From contig NW_022098045.1 in the NCBI RefSeq assembly GCF_002288925.2, positions 5,305,519-5,369,518 of the forward strand: a DNA stretch of 64,000 bases, written 5' to 3'. Source of the DNA: Delphinapterus leucas (Eukaryota; Chordata; Mammalia; Artiodactyla; Monodontidae). Each line of letters begins with the position of its first letter. The first letter of the stretch is position 1. The notes under the pieces were generated by a model that saw only the letters and a program-made list of their open reading frames with translations, was not told the origin of the DNA and did no database searches. Shown in pieces: positions 1-11,096 of the stretch. The translations under genes were made by a program, and so were the position numbers.

Positions 1-29
1 TACAACAAATGCTAAAGGAACTTCTCTAG
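1..29 (+). pseudogene. L1-A ORF1 last codons
   Basis: These bases encode the end of the L1 ORF1 RNA-binding protein. The frame closes at the TAG at 27-29, the same stop position seen at 13685-13687 in L1-C. The rest of the gene is outside the window. A 58-base spacer then leads to the ORF2 ATG at 88. Confidence 0.8.
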
Positions 30-87
30 GCAAGAAACACAAGAGAAGGAAAAGACCTACAATAACGAACCCAAAACAATTAAGAAA

Positions 88-3000
88 ATGGGAATAGGAA
101 CATACATATCAATAATTACCTAAATGTAAGTGGATTAAATGCTCCCACCAAAAGACACAGACTGGCTGAATGGATATAAAAACAAGACCCATATATATGC
201 TGTCTACAAGAGACCCACTTCAGACCTAGGGACACATACAGACTGAAAGTCAGGGGATGGAAAAAGATATTCCATGCAAATGAAAATCAAAAGAAAGCTG
301 GAGTAGCGCTTCTCATATCAGACAAAATAGACTTTAAAATAAAAACTATTACAAAAGACAAAGAAGGACACTACACAATGATCAAGGGATCGATCCAAGA
401 AGAAGATATAACAATTGTAAATATTTATGCACCCAACATACGAGCACCTGAATACATAAGGCAAATACTAACAGCCATAAAAGGGGAAATCGACAGTAAC
501 ACATTCATAGTAGGGGACTTTAACACCCCACTTTCACCAATGGACANATCATCCAAAATGAAAATAAATAAGGAAACACAAGCTTTAAATGATACATTAA
601 ACAAGATGGACTTAATTGATATTTATAGGACATTCCACCCAAAAACAACAGAATACACATTTTTCTCAAGTGCTCATGGAACATTCTCCAGGATAGATCA
701 TATCTTGGGTCACAAATCAAGCCTTGGTAAATTCAAGAAAACTGAAATTGTATCAGGTATCTTTTCTGACGACAATGCTATGAGACGAGATATCAATTAC
801 AGGAAAAGATGTGTAAAAAATACAAACACATGGAGGCTAAACAATACACTACTTAATAACGAAGTGATCACTGAAGAAATCAAAGAGGAAATCAAAAAAT
901 ACCTAGAAACAAATGACAATGGAGACACGACAACCCAAAACCTATGGGATGCAGCAAAAGCAGTTCTAAGAGGGAAGTGTATAGCAATACAATCCTACCT
1001 TAAGAAACAGGAAACATCTCGAATAAACAACCTCACCTTGCACCTGAAACAATTAGAGAAAGAAGAAAAAAGCCCCAAAGTTAGCAGAAGGAAAGAAATC
1101 ATAAAGATGAGATCAGAAATAAATGAAAAAGAAATGAAGGAAATGATATCAAAGATCAATAAAACGAAAAGCTGGTCCTTTGAGAAGATAAACAAAATTG
1201 ATAAACCATTAGCCAGACTCATCAAGAAAAAAAGGGAGAAGACTCAAACCAATAGAATTAGAAACGAAAAAGGAGAAGTAACAACTGACACTGCAGAAAT
1301 ACAAAAGATCATGAGAGATTAGTACAAGCAACTCTATGCCAATAAAATGGACAACCTGGAAGAAATGGACAAATTCTTAGAAAGGCACAACCTGCCAAGA
1401 CTGAATCAGGAAGAAATAGAAAATATGAACAGACCAATCACAAGCACTGAAATTGAAACTGTGACTAAAAACCTTCCAACAAACAAAAGCCCAGGACCAG
1501 ATGGCTTCACAGGCGAATTCTGTCAAACATTTAGAGAAGAGCTATCACCTATCCTTCTCAAACTCTTCCAAAATAGAGCAGAGGGAGGAACACTCCCAAA
1601 CTCATTCTACAAGGCCACCATCACCCTGATACCAAAACCAGACAAAGATGTCACAAAGAAATAAAAATACAGGCCAATATCACTGATGAACATAGATGCA
1701 AAAATACTCAACAAAATACTAGCAAACAGAATCCAACAGCACATTAAAAGGAGCATACACCATGATCAAGTGGGGTTTATTCCAGGAATGCAAGGATTCT
1801 TCAATATACGCAAATCAATCAATGTTATACACCGTATTAACAAACTGAAGGAGAAAAACCATATGATCATCTCAATAGACGCAGAGAAAGCTTTTGACAA
1901 AATTCAACACACATTTATGATAAAAAACCCTGCAGAAAGTAGGAATAGAGGGAACTTTCCTCAACATAATAAAGGCCATATATGACAAACCCACAACCAA
2001 CATCATCCTCAATGGTGAAAAATTGAAACCATTTCCACTAAGATCAGGAATAAGACAAGGCTGCCCACTCTCACCACTCTTATTCAATATAGTTTTGGAA
2101 GTTTTAGCCACAGCAATCAGAGAAGAAAAGGAAATAAAGGAATCCAAATCGGAAAAGAAGTAAAGCTGTCACTGTTTGCAGATGGCATGATACTAAACTA
2201 GAGAATCCTAAAGATGCTACCAGAAAGCTACCAGAAAACTACTAGAGCTAATCAATGAATTTGGTAAAGTAGCAGGATACAAAATTAATGCACAGAAATC
2301 TCTTGCATTCCTATACACTAAGGATGAAAAATCTGAAAGTGAAATCAAGAAAACAGTCCCATTTACCATTGCGACAAAAAGAATAAAATATCTAGGAATA
2401 AACCTACCTAAGGAGACAAAAGACCTGTAGGCAGAAAATTATAAGACACTGATGAAAGAAATTAAAGATGATACAAATAGATGGAGAGACATGCCATGTT
2501 CTTGGATTGGAAGAATCAACATTGTGAAAATGACTCTACTACCCAAGGCAATCTACAGATTCAATGCAATTCCTATCAAACTACCACGGGCATTTTTCAC
2601 AGAACTAGAACAAAATATTTCACAATTTGTATGGAAACACAAAAGACCCCAAATAGCCAAAGGAATCTTGAGAACAAAAAACGGAGCTGGAGGAATCAGG
2701 CTCCCTGACTTCAGACTATACTACAAAGCTACAGTAATCAAGACAGTATGGTACTGGCACAAAAACAGAAATATAGATCAATGGAACAGGATAGAAAGTC
2801 CAGAGATAAACCCACGCACATATGGTCAACTTATCTTTGATAAAGGAGGCAGGAATGTACAGTGGAGAAAGGACAGCCTCTTCAATAAGTGGTGCTGGGA
2901 AAACTGGACAGGTACATGTAAAAGTATGAGGTTAGAACACTCCCTAACACCATACACAAAAATAAGCTCAAAATGGATTAAAGACCTAAATGTAAGGCCA

Positions 3001-3969
3001 GAAACTATCAAACTCTTAGAGGAAAACATAGGCAGAACACTCTATGACATAAATCACAGCAAGATCCTTTTTGACCCACCTCCTAGAGAAATGGAAATAA
3101 AAACAAAAATAAACAAATGGGACCTAAGGAAACTTCAACGCTTTTGCACAGCGATGGAAACCATAAACAAGACGAAAAGACAACCCTCAGAATGGGAGAA
3201 AATATTTGCAAATGAAGCAACTGAAGAAGGATTATTCTCCAAAATTTACAAGGAGCTCATGCAGCTCAATATCAAAACAACAAACAACCCAATCCAAAAA
3301 TGGGCAGAAGACCTAAATAGACATTTCTCCAAAGAAGATATACAGATTGCCAACAAACACATGAAAGAATTATCAACATCATTAATCATTAGAGAAATGC
3401 AAATCAAAACTACAATGAGATATCATCTCACACCGGTCAGAATGGCCATCATCAAAAAATCTAGAAACAATAAATGCTGGAGAGGGTGTGGAGAAAAGGG
3501 AACACTCTTGCACTGCTGGTGGGAATGTGAATTGGTACATCTACTATGGAGAACAGTATGGAGGTTCCTTAAAACACTACAAATAGAACTACCATATGAC
3601 CCAGCAATCCCACTACTGGGCATATACCCTGAGAAAACCATAATTCAAAAAGAGTCATGTACCAAAATGTTCATTGCAGCTCTATTTACAATAGCCTGGA
3701 GATGGAAGCAACATAAGCGTCCACAATCGGATGAATGGATAAAGAAGATGTGGCACATATATACAATGGAATATTACTCAGCCATAAAAGGAAACAAAAT
3801 TGAGTTATTTGTAGTGAGATGGATGGACCTAGAGTCTGTCATAAAGAGTGAAATAAGTCAGAAAGAGAAAGATAAATACCGTATGCTAACACATATATAT
3901 GGAATCTACGAAAAAAAATGTTATGAAGAACCTAGGGGTAAGATGGGAATAAAGACACAGACCTACTAG
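88..3969 (+). pseudogene. L1-A ORF2 (endonuclease/reverse transcriptase), broken
   Basis: L1 ORF2p nicks target DNA and reverse-transcribes L1 RNA on site. The recognisable order is an APE-like endonuclease (VGDFNTPLS near 520, SAHGTF near 670), a linker, an RT domain ([11 protein letters not shown] near 1490, [13 protein letters not shown] near 1873) and a Cys-rich C-terminus with C-x3-C-x7-H-x4-C near 3477-3530. Breaks seen: loss of a base near 120 that puts TAA in frame, a TAG at 1320-1322, a G-to-T nonsense change near 1662, and frameshifts near 1925 and around 2140-2430. The RT motif F-A-D-D reads F-A-D-G at 2175-2186, losing a catalytic aspartate. The last 505 codons (2452-3969) remain open to the normal stop. 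The copy is inactive. Confidence 0.93.
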
Positions 3970-4245
3970 AGAATGGACTTGAGGATATGGGGAGGGGGAA
4001 GGGTAAGCTGTGATAAAGTGAGAGAGTGGCATGGACATATATACACTACCAAACGTAAAATAGATAGCTAGTGGGAAGCAGCCGCAGAGCACAGGGAGAT
4101 CAGCTCGGTGCTTTGTGACCACCTAGAGGGGTGGGAGGGAGGGAGACGCAAGAAGGAAGAGATATGGGAACATATGTAAATGTATAACTGATTCACTTTG
4201 CTATAAAGCAGAAACTAACACACCATTGTAAAGCAATTATACTCC

Positions 4246-4271
4246 AATAAAGATGTTAAAAAAAAAAAAAG
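4246..4271 (+). promoter_or_regulatory. L1-A polyadenylation signal and A tail
   Basis: AATAAA at 4246-4251 is followed by a run of A from about 4258. This is the usual L1 3' terminus, and it marks the end of the element. Confidence 0.85.
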
Positions 4272-4276
4272 TAAAG

Positions 4277-4510
4277 AAATATCCAGGATAGACAAATCCA
4301 TAGAGACAGAAAGTAGATTAATACGGGGGTTGTCAGGGGTTGAGGGAATGAGAATTTACTGTTAATACATATGGGTATCTTTTGGGTGTCATGAAAGTGT
4401 CCGGTGATAGTTGTGCAACTCTGTGAATATACTAAAAACCACTGAATTGTCCACTTTAAATGGGTGAAATTTATGGTATATGTAATATATTTTAATAAGG
4501 CTGTTAAAAA
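4277..4510 (+). mobile_element. Old L1 3' UTR fragment
   Basis: The stretch contains 'gtgcaactctgtgaatata' and 'actgaattgtccacttta', and it ends in TTTTAATAAGGCTGTTAAAA. I recognise these as the 3' end of an older mammalian L1 (L1MA/L1MB grade; name from memory). A related 3' end occurs at 40440-40800. It is diverged, with no open frame. Confidence 0.75.
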
Positions 4511-5782
4511 AGAAAAAAATAATCATAAATACATATGCACCTATTAGAACATCAAAATACACAAAGCAAAACCAGACATAATTAATGAGAGAATACAAAT
4601 TCATAATCATAACATCTCTCCCTCATCAACTAACAGAAAAACTAGACCAAAAACTCAGTAAGAACTTAGATAATTTGAGTCCTACCAACCACCTTGACCT
4701 AACTGCTATTTATAGAACATTACACCTAACAATAGAGGAATATAATTCTTTTCAATTACATGTAGTATATACACCAAGATAGACTATGTGTATATGACCA
4801 TAAAGCAAGTTTCAATAAAATTAGGAGGATTAAAACCATACAGATTATGTTCTTTGACAATGGAATTAAATTAGAAATTAATAAGATACTTATGAAAACC
4901 CCAAGTACTTGTAAATTAAACAACAAACTTCTATATCACAGCTGGGTCAAAAAAGAAATCATAAGAAAAATTTTTAAATATTTTAAACTAAATTATTATG
5001 AAATGTATTTTAAAAAATCGTGTGACATATTGAAAGAAGTGAACAGGGGAAATGCAGCTTTAAATGCTTATGTTAGAAAAGAAGAATGGTCTAAAATACC
5101 TAAGTTTCCACTTTAAGAAGCTAAAGAAAGAGCAACTGTATAATAAAAGTAAGGAGAAGGAAATAAAAAGGCAAAAGTAGAAATCAACAAAAAAAGAAAA
5201 CAGACAAACAATTGAGAAAACTAACAAAGGAAAAGGCAACAAAATTGGGAACCTCCCAGTAATCCAGCCCAGGAAAAGAAAGTGAGAATACAAATTACCT
5301 ATATCAAGAAAGATCTACAGATCCTATAAATACAGATCCTATAAATAAGAATAATAAGAGAATATTATGAACAACTATGCCAAAATATTCGATATAGATG
5401 AAATGAACATTTCCTTGAAAAATGCAACTCATACAAACATCTTATAATTAACATTATACGTAATGATAAAATATTGAATGTTCCCTCCTAAAACTGGAAT
5501 TGAGGCAAGGATATCCACTGTAATCACCTCTATTCTAGATTGTACTGGAGGTCTTAGTCTGTGCCACAGAGCAAAAAGAATAAAAGCCAAAAGTTTGCAA
5601 AGAAATAAGATTATCTCTATTTGCATTTAACAAAATTGTTTACACAAAAAATCCCAAGCAATTGACAAACAACTGTTAGAACTAATAAGTGAATTTAACA
5701 ATGTTTCAGGATACATGGTAAATATACAAAAACAATTGTATTCTTATAAACTAGCAGCAAACAACTGAAAATTGAACTAGAA

Positions 5783-6038
5783 CTAGTGGATAAATGTCCT
5801 GGAAATCTAATGCACAGTCTAGTGATTATAAACAACAATACTGTATTATTATAAACATCAAACTTATTGATCTTAATTGTTTCCTCCACAGTAAAGATAT
5901 GGTAATTATGTGATATGATAGAGATTTTAGCTAATGCTACAACAGCAATCATAATGCAGTCTATAAATGTATCAAATCAACATGTTGTACACCTTAAATT
6001 TACACAATGTTACATGCCAATTATATCTCAGAAAAAAA
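5783..6038 (+). mobile_element. Truncated LINE-type 3' end inserted in the old L1
   Basis: A perfect 16-base direct repeat (gaaaattgaactagaa at 5767-5782 and 6039-6054) brackets this 256-base segment. The segment ends in an A-rich tail. Long target-site duplication plus A tail indicates L1-mediated insertion. The motif 'catgttgtacacctta' and the terminal 'caattatatctca' also occur in a second copy at about 30010-30260. The family is not named with certainty; an L1M 3' UTR is likely. Confidence 0.7.
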
Positions 6039-6761
6039 GAAAATTGAACTAGAAAATTTAATTTATAATTATGTAAAAAAAAAAAAAAACTAGGAATAAA
6101 CTTAGCCAAAGACATGCAGGACCTCCATACTTATAAATATAAAACTTTGCTGAGAGAAATTAAAGAAGTTTAAATAAATGGAAAGATGTCAACTCTCCCC
6201 AAACTGATCATATATACGATACAATACAATCGTAATCCCAGGAAACATTTTTTTAATTGACAAACTTGCTCTAAATTTTATATGGAAATTCAAAGCACCT
6301 AGGATACCTAAAGCATTTTGGAAAATAACAAATTTGAAGTATTTCCATTACTTAACTCCAAGATTTGCCATAAAACTAGATGAATCAAGAAAGTGTGGTC
6401 CTGGCTTAAGGATCAACAAACAGATCTATAGAACAAAATAGAGCCCAGAAATAGGCTGGCACTTATATAGTCATTTGGAGGGGAAAAAAAGTCACCAAAA
6501 CAATTAAATAAGGGGAAAAGTCCTTTCAACAAATAATGCTATAATAACCAGAGGTCCATATGGGAAATAAATGAATCCAGCCCCTCTTCACCATACACAA
6601 AAGTTAATTTTAAATGAGTTGTTCTAAATGCAAAGGCTAAAATCATAAGTTTTTAGAGGAAACCTAAGAAAATATTTTTGTCATTTGGGGGTAGGCAAAG
6701 TTTTGGTCACAAAACGCAACAAACAAAATTTTTTTAATGGTTTGGTTTTTGTCTTTTGGTT

Positions 6762-6883
6762 TTTTTTTTTTTTTTTTTTTTGGCCATGCAGCATGTGAGA
6801 TCTTAGCTCCAGACCAGGGATTGAACCCACACCCTCTGCAGTGGAAGTGCAGAGCCGTAACCACTGGACCTCAGGAAAGTCCC
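6762..6883 (-). mobile_element. Short CHR-type SINE
   Basis: Read on the minus strand, it starts with the tRNA-like head 'gggactttcctgaggtcc', continues to 'ggccatgcagcatgtga' in complement, and ends in a long A tail (the T run at about 6760-6780 on the plus strand). It interrupts the old L1 ORF2 and L1 sequence resumes after it. No clear target-site duplication was found. Confidence 0.85.
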
Positions 6884-7033
6884 AACATAAATTTAACTTC
6901 ATCAAAATGTAAAAGTTCTGTTCATTACATACAATCATGGAGATAATGAATGCTGAAGCCACAGATTGGAAGAAAATATTCACAAATTGTATATCTAACA
7001 AAAGACTAAATATATAATATTAAGAATATTCAG

Positions 7034-7400
7034 GGACTTCCCTGGTGGTGCAGTGGTTAAGAATCTGCCTGCCAACGTAGGGGACATGGGTTCGAGCCCT
7101 GGTCCGGGAAGATCCCACATGCCACGGAGCAACTAAGCCCATGTGCCACAACTACTGAGCCTGCACTCTGGAGCCCGCGAGCCAAAGCTACTGAGCCCGC
7201 ATGCCACAACTACTGCAGCCCACGTGCCTAGAGCCTGTGCTCCACAACAAACAGAAGCCACCACAATGAGAAGCCCACACACCACAACAAAGAGTAGCCT
7301 CCACTCTCCACAACTAGAGAAAGCCCATGCACAGCAATGAAGACCCAAAGCAGCCAATAAATAAATAAATGAATAAATTTATTTTTTAAATGTTTAAAAA
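7034..7400 (+). mobile_element. CHR-type SINE, full length
   Basis: A tRNA-derived cetartiodactyl SINE with 'ggttcgagccctggt' as B box, a GC-rich body of 'ccacaactactgagcc' units and a 3' (aaat)n/A-rich tail. The direct repeat aagaatattcag flanks it at 7022-7033 and 7401-7412. It is a non-autonomous, Pol III-transcribed element mobilised by L1. Confidence 0.95.
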
Positions 7401-8270
7401 AAGAATATTCAGAATACATAAAGAACGTTTACAACGTAAGAAGACAACCAATTTTTTAAATGGGCAAAAGATTTGAACAAATGCTTCACAAAAGAATACA
7501 AACGGCCAATCATCATATGAAAAAGTGCTCATCGTCACTAATCATCAGAAATGCAAATTTAAAACTCCATGAGTTATCATTACACATCCATCAGAACGGC
7601 TAAACTTAGAGAACCTGACAATTCCAAATGTTGATATGTGGGGCAACCGGAACTCAAATACACTGTGGATGGGAGTGGGAAATCGTACAATCGCTTTAGG
7701 AACAATACCTGGCAGTTTCTTTTAAAACTAAATATATACCTACCTTTATGACTCAGCAATTCCAATATTAGATATTTACCCAGGAGAAATGAAAACATAT
7801 GTCCACAAAAGACTTGTAGAAGAAGGTTCATAGCATCTTTACTCATTAATCCCTCAAACTGGAAACAGCCCAGGTATCCACCGATAAGAGAACACACAAA
7901 CAATTTGGGGTATTCATACAATGGAATCCTACTCAGTAATACAAAGACATGAAATACTGATACAAGCAACAACAGGAAGGATCTCAAAAATATTACACCG
8001 TGTGACACAAGCCTTTCACGAAATAGTATATACTGCAAATCACAATCTACGGTGGAAAAAATTTAAACTGTGACGGTTTCTGGGGCAACTGAGGACAGGG
8101 GTTGGGTGGGAAGGAGCATGTGGAAACTTTCTGGGGTGATAGTAATGTTCTATACCTTACAGGGGTTTGAGATACACAGGCATATGTGTTCATTAAAATT
8201 TAGCAAATGTACATTTAAGATTTATGCAGTTTGCTACACATAAATTTTTCATCAAAAGAGAGAAAACCGT

Positions 8271-8382
8271 AAACACATATCAGTCTCTGATTTATGATAT
8301 ACATGCTGAAGTACTGGAGAGAAAGAATTTTTGAAATGCCTCAAAAATGAAGTAGACTGGCTTTTTAACATGTCCTGGGTTG
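8271..8382. other. Short spacer between the old L1 and L1-B
   Basis: About 110 bases of AT-rich sequence with no feature that I recognise. It ends where the 5' UTR of L1-B begins. Confidence 0.5.
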
Positions 8383-9343
8383 GAGACAAGATGGCGGAGT
8401 AGAAGGGCTTGAGCTCACCTCCTCTCACGAAAACACCAAAATCACAACTAACTGATGAATGACCATTGACAAAAAAGACTGGAACCTACCAAAAAAGACA
8501 TTTTACATCCAAAGACAAAGAAGAAGCCACAACAAGTCAGCAGGACGGGTGCATTTGTGATACAATCAAATCCCATACCTGCCAGGTTGGCAACCCACAA
8601 ACTGGAAAATAATTATATCTCAAAGGTTCTCCCACAGGAGTGAGAGTTCTGGGCCCAGCATTACGCTCCCTAGTCTGGGGGTCTGGCATTGGGAGGAGGA
8701 GCCCACAGAGCATTTGGCTTTGGAGGCCAGAATGGCTTGATAACAGGAACTCCACAGGACTGGGGGGAACAGAAACTCCACTCTTGGAGGGCGCACACAA
8801 GGTCTTGTGCACACTGGGACCCAGGGCAAAAGCAACGACTTCAAAGGAGCCTGGGCCAGACCTACATGCTGGTCTTGGGGAGTCTCCTGGAGAGGCAGGG
8901 GTGGCTTTGGCTCACTGTGGGGACAAGGACACTGGTGGCAGAGGTACCAGAGTGTACTCATTGGAGTGAGCACTCCTGGAGGCTGCCATTTTGAAACCAA
9001 GGTCTGGCCCCACCCAAGAGCCTGTAGGCTCCAGTGCTGAGACACCTCAGGCCAAACAACCAGCAGGGTGGGAACACAGTCCCACCCATCAGCAGACAGG
9101 TTGCCTAAAGTCAGCCTGAGCCCATGGCAGCCTCCAAACACAGCCCTTGACACATCCCTGCTCACCAGAGGGACAAGACACAGCTCCATCCACCAGTGTG
9201 CAGGCACTAGTCCCTCCCACCAGGAAGCCTGCACAAGCCTCTTAGGCCAGCTTCACCCACCAGGGGGCAGACATCAGAAGCAAGAGGAACTACAGTCCTG
9301 CAGCCTACAGAACAAAGATCACAAACACAGAAAGCTAGACAAA
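8383..9343 (+). promoter_or_regulatory. L1-B 5' UTR / internal promoter
   Basis: GC-rich leader ahead of ORF1, starting with an aagatggcgg YY1-type site. Its last roughly 350 bases (about 8990-9340) resemble 12480-12790 of L1-C, but the upstream part does not. In L1s this region holds the internal Pol II promoter. Open frames here are chance frames. Confidence 0.8.
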
Positions 9344-10565
9344 ATGAGATGGCAGAGGAATATGTTCCAGATGAAGGAACAAGATAAAACCCCAAGAGAA
9401 AACTAAGTGAAGTAGAGATAGGTAATCTACCTGAAAAAAGAATTCAGAGAAATGATAGTAAAGACGATCCAAGATCTCGGAAAAGGAATGGAGGCACAGA
9501 CCAAGAAGATACAAGAAAGGTTTAACAAAGAGCTAGAAGATTTAAAGAACAAACAGAGTTGAACAACACAATAACTGAAATGAGAAATACACTAGAAGGA
9601 ATCAAGAGCAGGATAAATGAGGCAGAAGAATGGGTAACTGATCTGGAAGGCAGAATGGTCGAAATCACTGCCACAGAACAGAATAAAGAAAAAAGAATGA
9701 AGGGACTTCCCTGGTGGTCCAGTGGTTAAGAATCCGTCTTGCAATGCAGGGGACATTGGTTCGATCCCTTGTGGGGGAACTAAGATCCCACGTGCCATGG
9801 GGCAACTAAGCCCATGTGCCACAACTACTGAGCCCACGCACCACATAGAGAGACAGCGTGCTCTGGAGCCCATGTGCCACAACTAGAGAGAAGCATGCAC
9901 ACCGCAATGAAGAGCTTGTGGCACTGCAAATGAAAGATCCCGCATGCTGCAACTAAAACCTGATGCAGCCCAAAAAACCCATAAAATATTTAAATAAAAA
10001 CCATACTTTAAGAAAAAAGAATGAAAAGAAATGAAGACAGTCTAAGAGACCTCTGGGACAACATTAAATGCACCAACAATTGCATTACAGAGGTCCCAGA
10101 AGGGGAAGAGAGAGAGAAAGGACCTGAGAAATTATTTGAAGAGGTAATACCTGAAAACTTCCCTAACATGGGAAAGGAAAGAGTCACCCAAGTCCAGGAA
10201 GTGCAGAGTCACGTACAGGATAAACCCAAGGAGGAGCACACCAAGACACATATTAATCAAATTGACAGAAATGAAGGAAAACAAGAACTATTAAAAGCAA
10301 CAAAGGAAAAGCAACAAATAACATACAAGGGAATACCCATAAGGTTATCAACTGATTTTTCAGCAAAAACTCTGCATGCCAGAAGGGAGTGGTACAATAT
10401 ATTTAAAGCAATAGAAGAGAAAAACCTACAACCAAGAATACTCCACCTAACAAGGCTCTCATTCAAATTTGACAGAGAAATCAAAGCTTTAGAGACAAGC
10501 AAAAGCTAAGAGAATTCAGCACCACCAAATCAGCTTTACAACACATGCTAAAGGAACTTCTCTAG
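9344..10565 (+). pseudogene. L1-B ORF1 relic (L1 RNA-binding protein)
   Basis: ORF1p is a trimeric coiled-coil RNA chaperone that packages L1 RNA. The start ATG is at 9344, but the frame hits a stop after about 20 codons. Coiled-coil coding sequence follows to 9701, where a SINE interrupts. The RRM and C-terminal parts resume at 10021 ('NCITEVPEGEE', 'FPNMGKERVTQVQE', 'KGIPIRLSTDFSAKTLHARRE'). This piece has 162 open codons but ends out of frame at 10507-10509, while the family stop position is 10563-10565. It is nonfunctional. Confidence 0.88.
9702..10012 (+). mobile_element. CHR-type SINE inside L1-B ORF1
   Basis: The head 'gggacttccctggtggtcc' and the body of 'ccacaactactgagccc' identify a CHR SINE. 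The direct repeat aaaaaagaatgaa lies at 9689-9701 and 10013-10025. It splits the coiled-coil coding part of L1-B ORF1. Confidence 0.93.
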
Positions 10566-10957
10566 GCAGAAAAGAAAAGGCCACTACTAGAAACAAGAAA
10601 ATTATGAATTGAAAAGCTCACCAGTAAAGGCAAACATACAGTAAAGGTAGGAAGTCAGCCACATACAAATATGATATCAAAACCAGCAATCATAAGAGGA
10701 GAATACAAATGCAGGATATTGGAAATGCATTTGAAATTAAAAGACCAGCAACTTAAAACAATCTTGTTTATATATAGACTGCTATATCAAAACCTCATGG
10801 TAATCGCAAACCCAAAATCGATAATAGATACACATACAAAAAAGAAAAAGGAATTCAAACACAACACTAAAGATAGTCATCAAATCACAAGAGAAGAGGA
10901 CAAAAGAGGAAGGGAGGAAAAATAACTTACAAAAACAAATCTAAAACAGTTAAGAAA
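10566..10957 (+). other. L1-B inter-ORF spacer, long form
   Basis: This spacer separates the ORF1 stop position (TAG 10563-10565) from the ORF2 ATG (10958). It is 392 bases long, against 58 bases in L1-A and L1-C. It is A-rich and shows no coding signal. Confidence 0.8.
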
Positions 10958-11078
10958 ATGGCAATAAGAATGTACATATCAGTAATTACCTTAAATATAA
11001 ATGGATTAAATGCTCCAACCAAAAGACATAGACTGGCTGAATGGATACAAACATAAGACCCGTATTTATGCTGTCTAT

Positions 11079-11096
11079 AAGAGACCCACTTCAGAC
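11079..11096 (+). repeat. Left target-site duplication of L1-C
   Basis: The 18-mer aagagacccacttcagac is part of the L1-B endonuclease coding sequence. It is repeated exactly at 17981-17998. It marks the left border of the L1-C insertion. Confidence 0.97.

Larger units (their letters stand above)
1..4271 (+). mobile_element. L1-A: LINE-1, 5' part outside the window
   Basis: Autonomous non-LTR retrotransposon. Base 1 lies near the end of ORF1 and aligns with about 13661 of the full-length L1-C copy. The match is close and nearly collinear through ORF2 and the 3' UTR to a poly(A) tail at about 4258-4271. An AATAAA signal lies at 4246-4251. The 5' UTR and most of ORF1 are to the left of the window, so a target-site duplication cannot be checked. 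One ambiguous base (n) is at 546. The closeness to L1-C suggests the same subfamily. Confidence 0.95.
4511..8270 (+). mobile_element. Older L1 with ORF2 relics, interrupted by later insertions
   Basis: The segment reads as decayed L1 ORF2 in order. An endonuclease part lies near 4600-4790 (a 'TAIYRTLHL' stretch is still readable near 4705). The linker is near 5350-5430 and the RT part near 5460-5780. The post-RT part runs 6070-6730, resuming at 6885-7033 and 7413-8000, followed by a 3' UTR to about 8270. Stops and frameshifts are frequent, and codons are lost throughout. Three younger insertions split it: 5783-6038, about 6762-6883 and 7034-7400. It clearly predates the neighbouring L1-A and L1-C. 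Confidence 0.8.

Noticed and set aside
7133..7357. Open frames within SINEs (for example 74 codons here, 152 codons at 7580-8038)
   Set aside because: The first lies in a tRNA-derived SINE body with repeated ccacaactactgagcc units, and the second in antisense old L1; neither is coding.
8537..9406. Open frames up to 204 codons on the minus strand and 112 on the plus strand
   Set aside because: They lie in the L1-B 5' UTR, and no ORF1/ORF2 or host protein motif is present.
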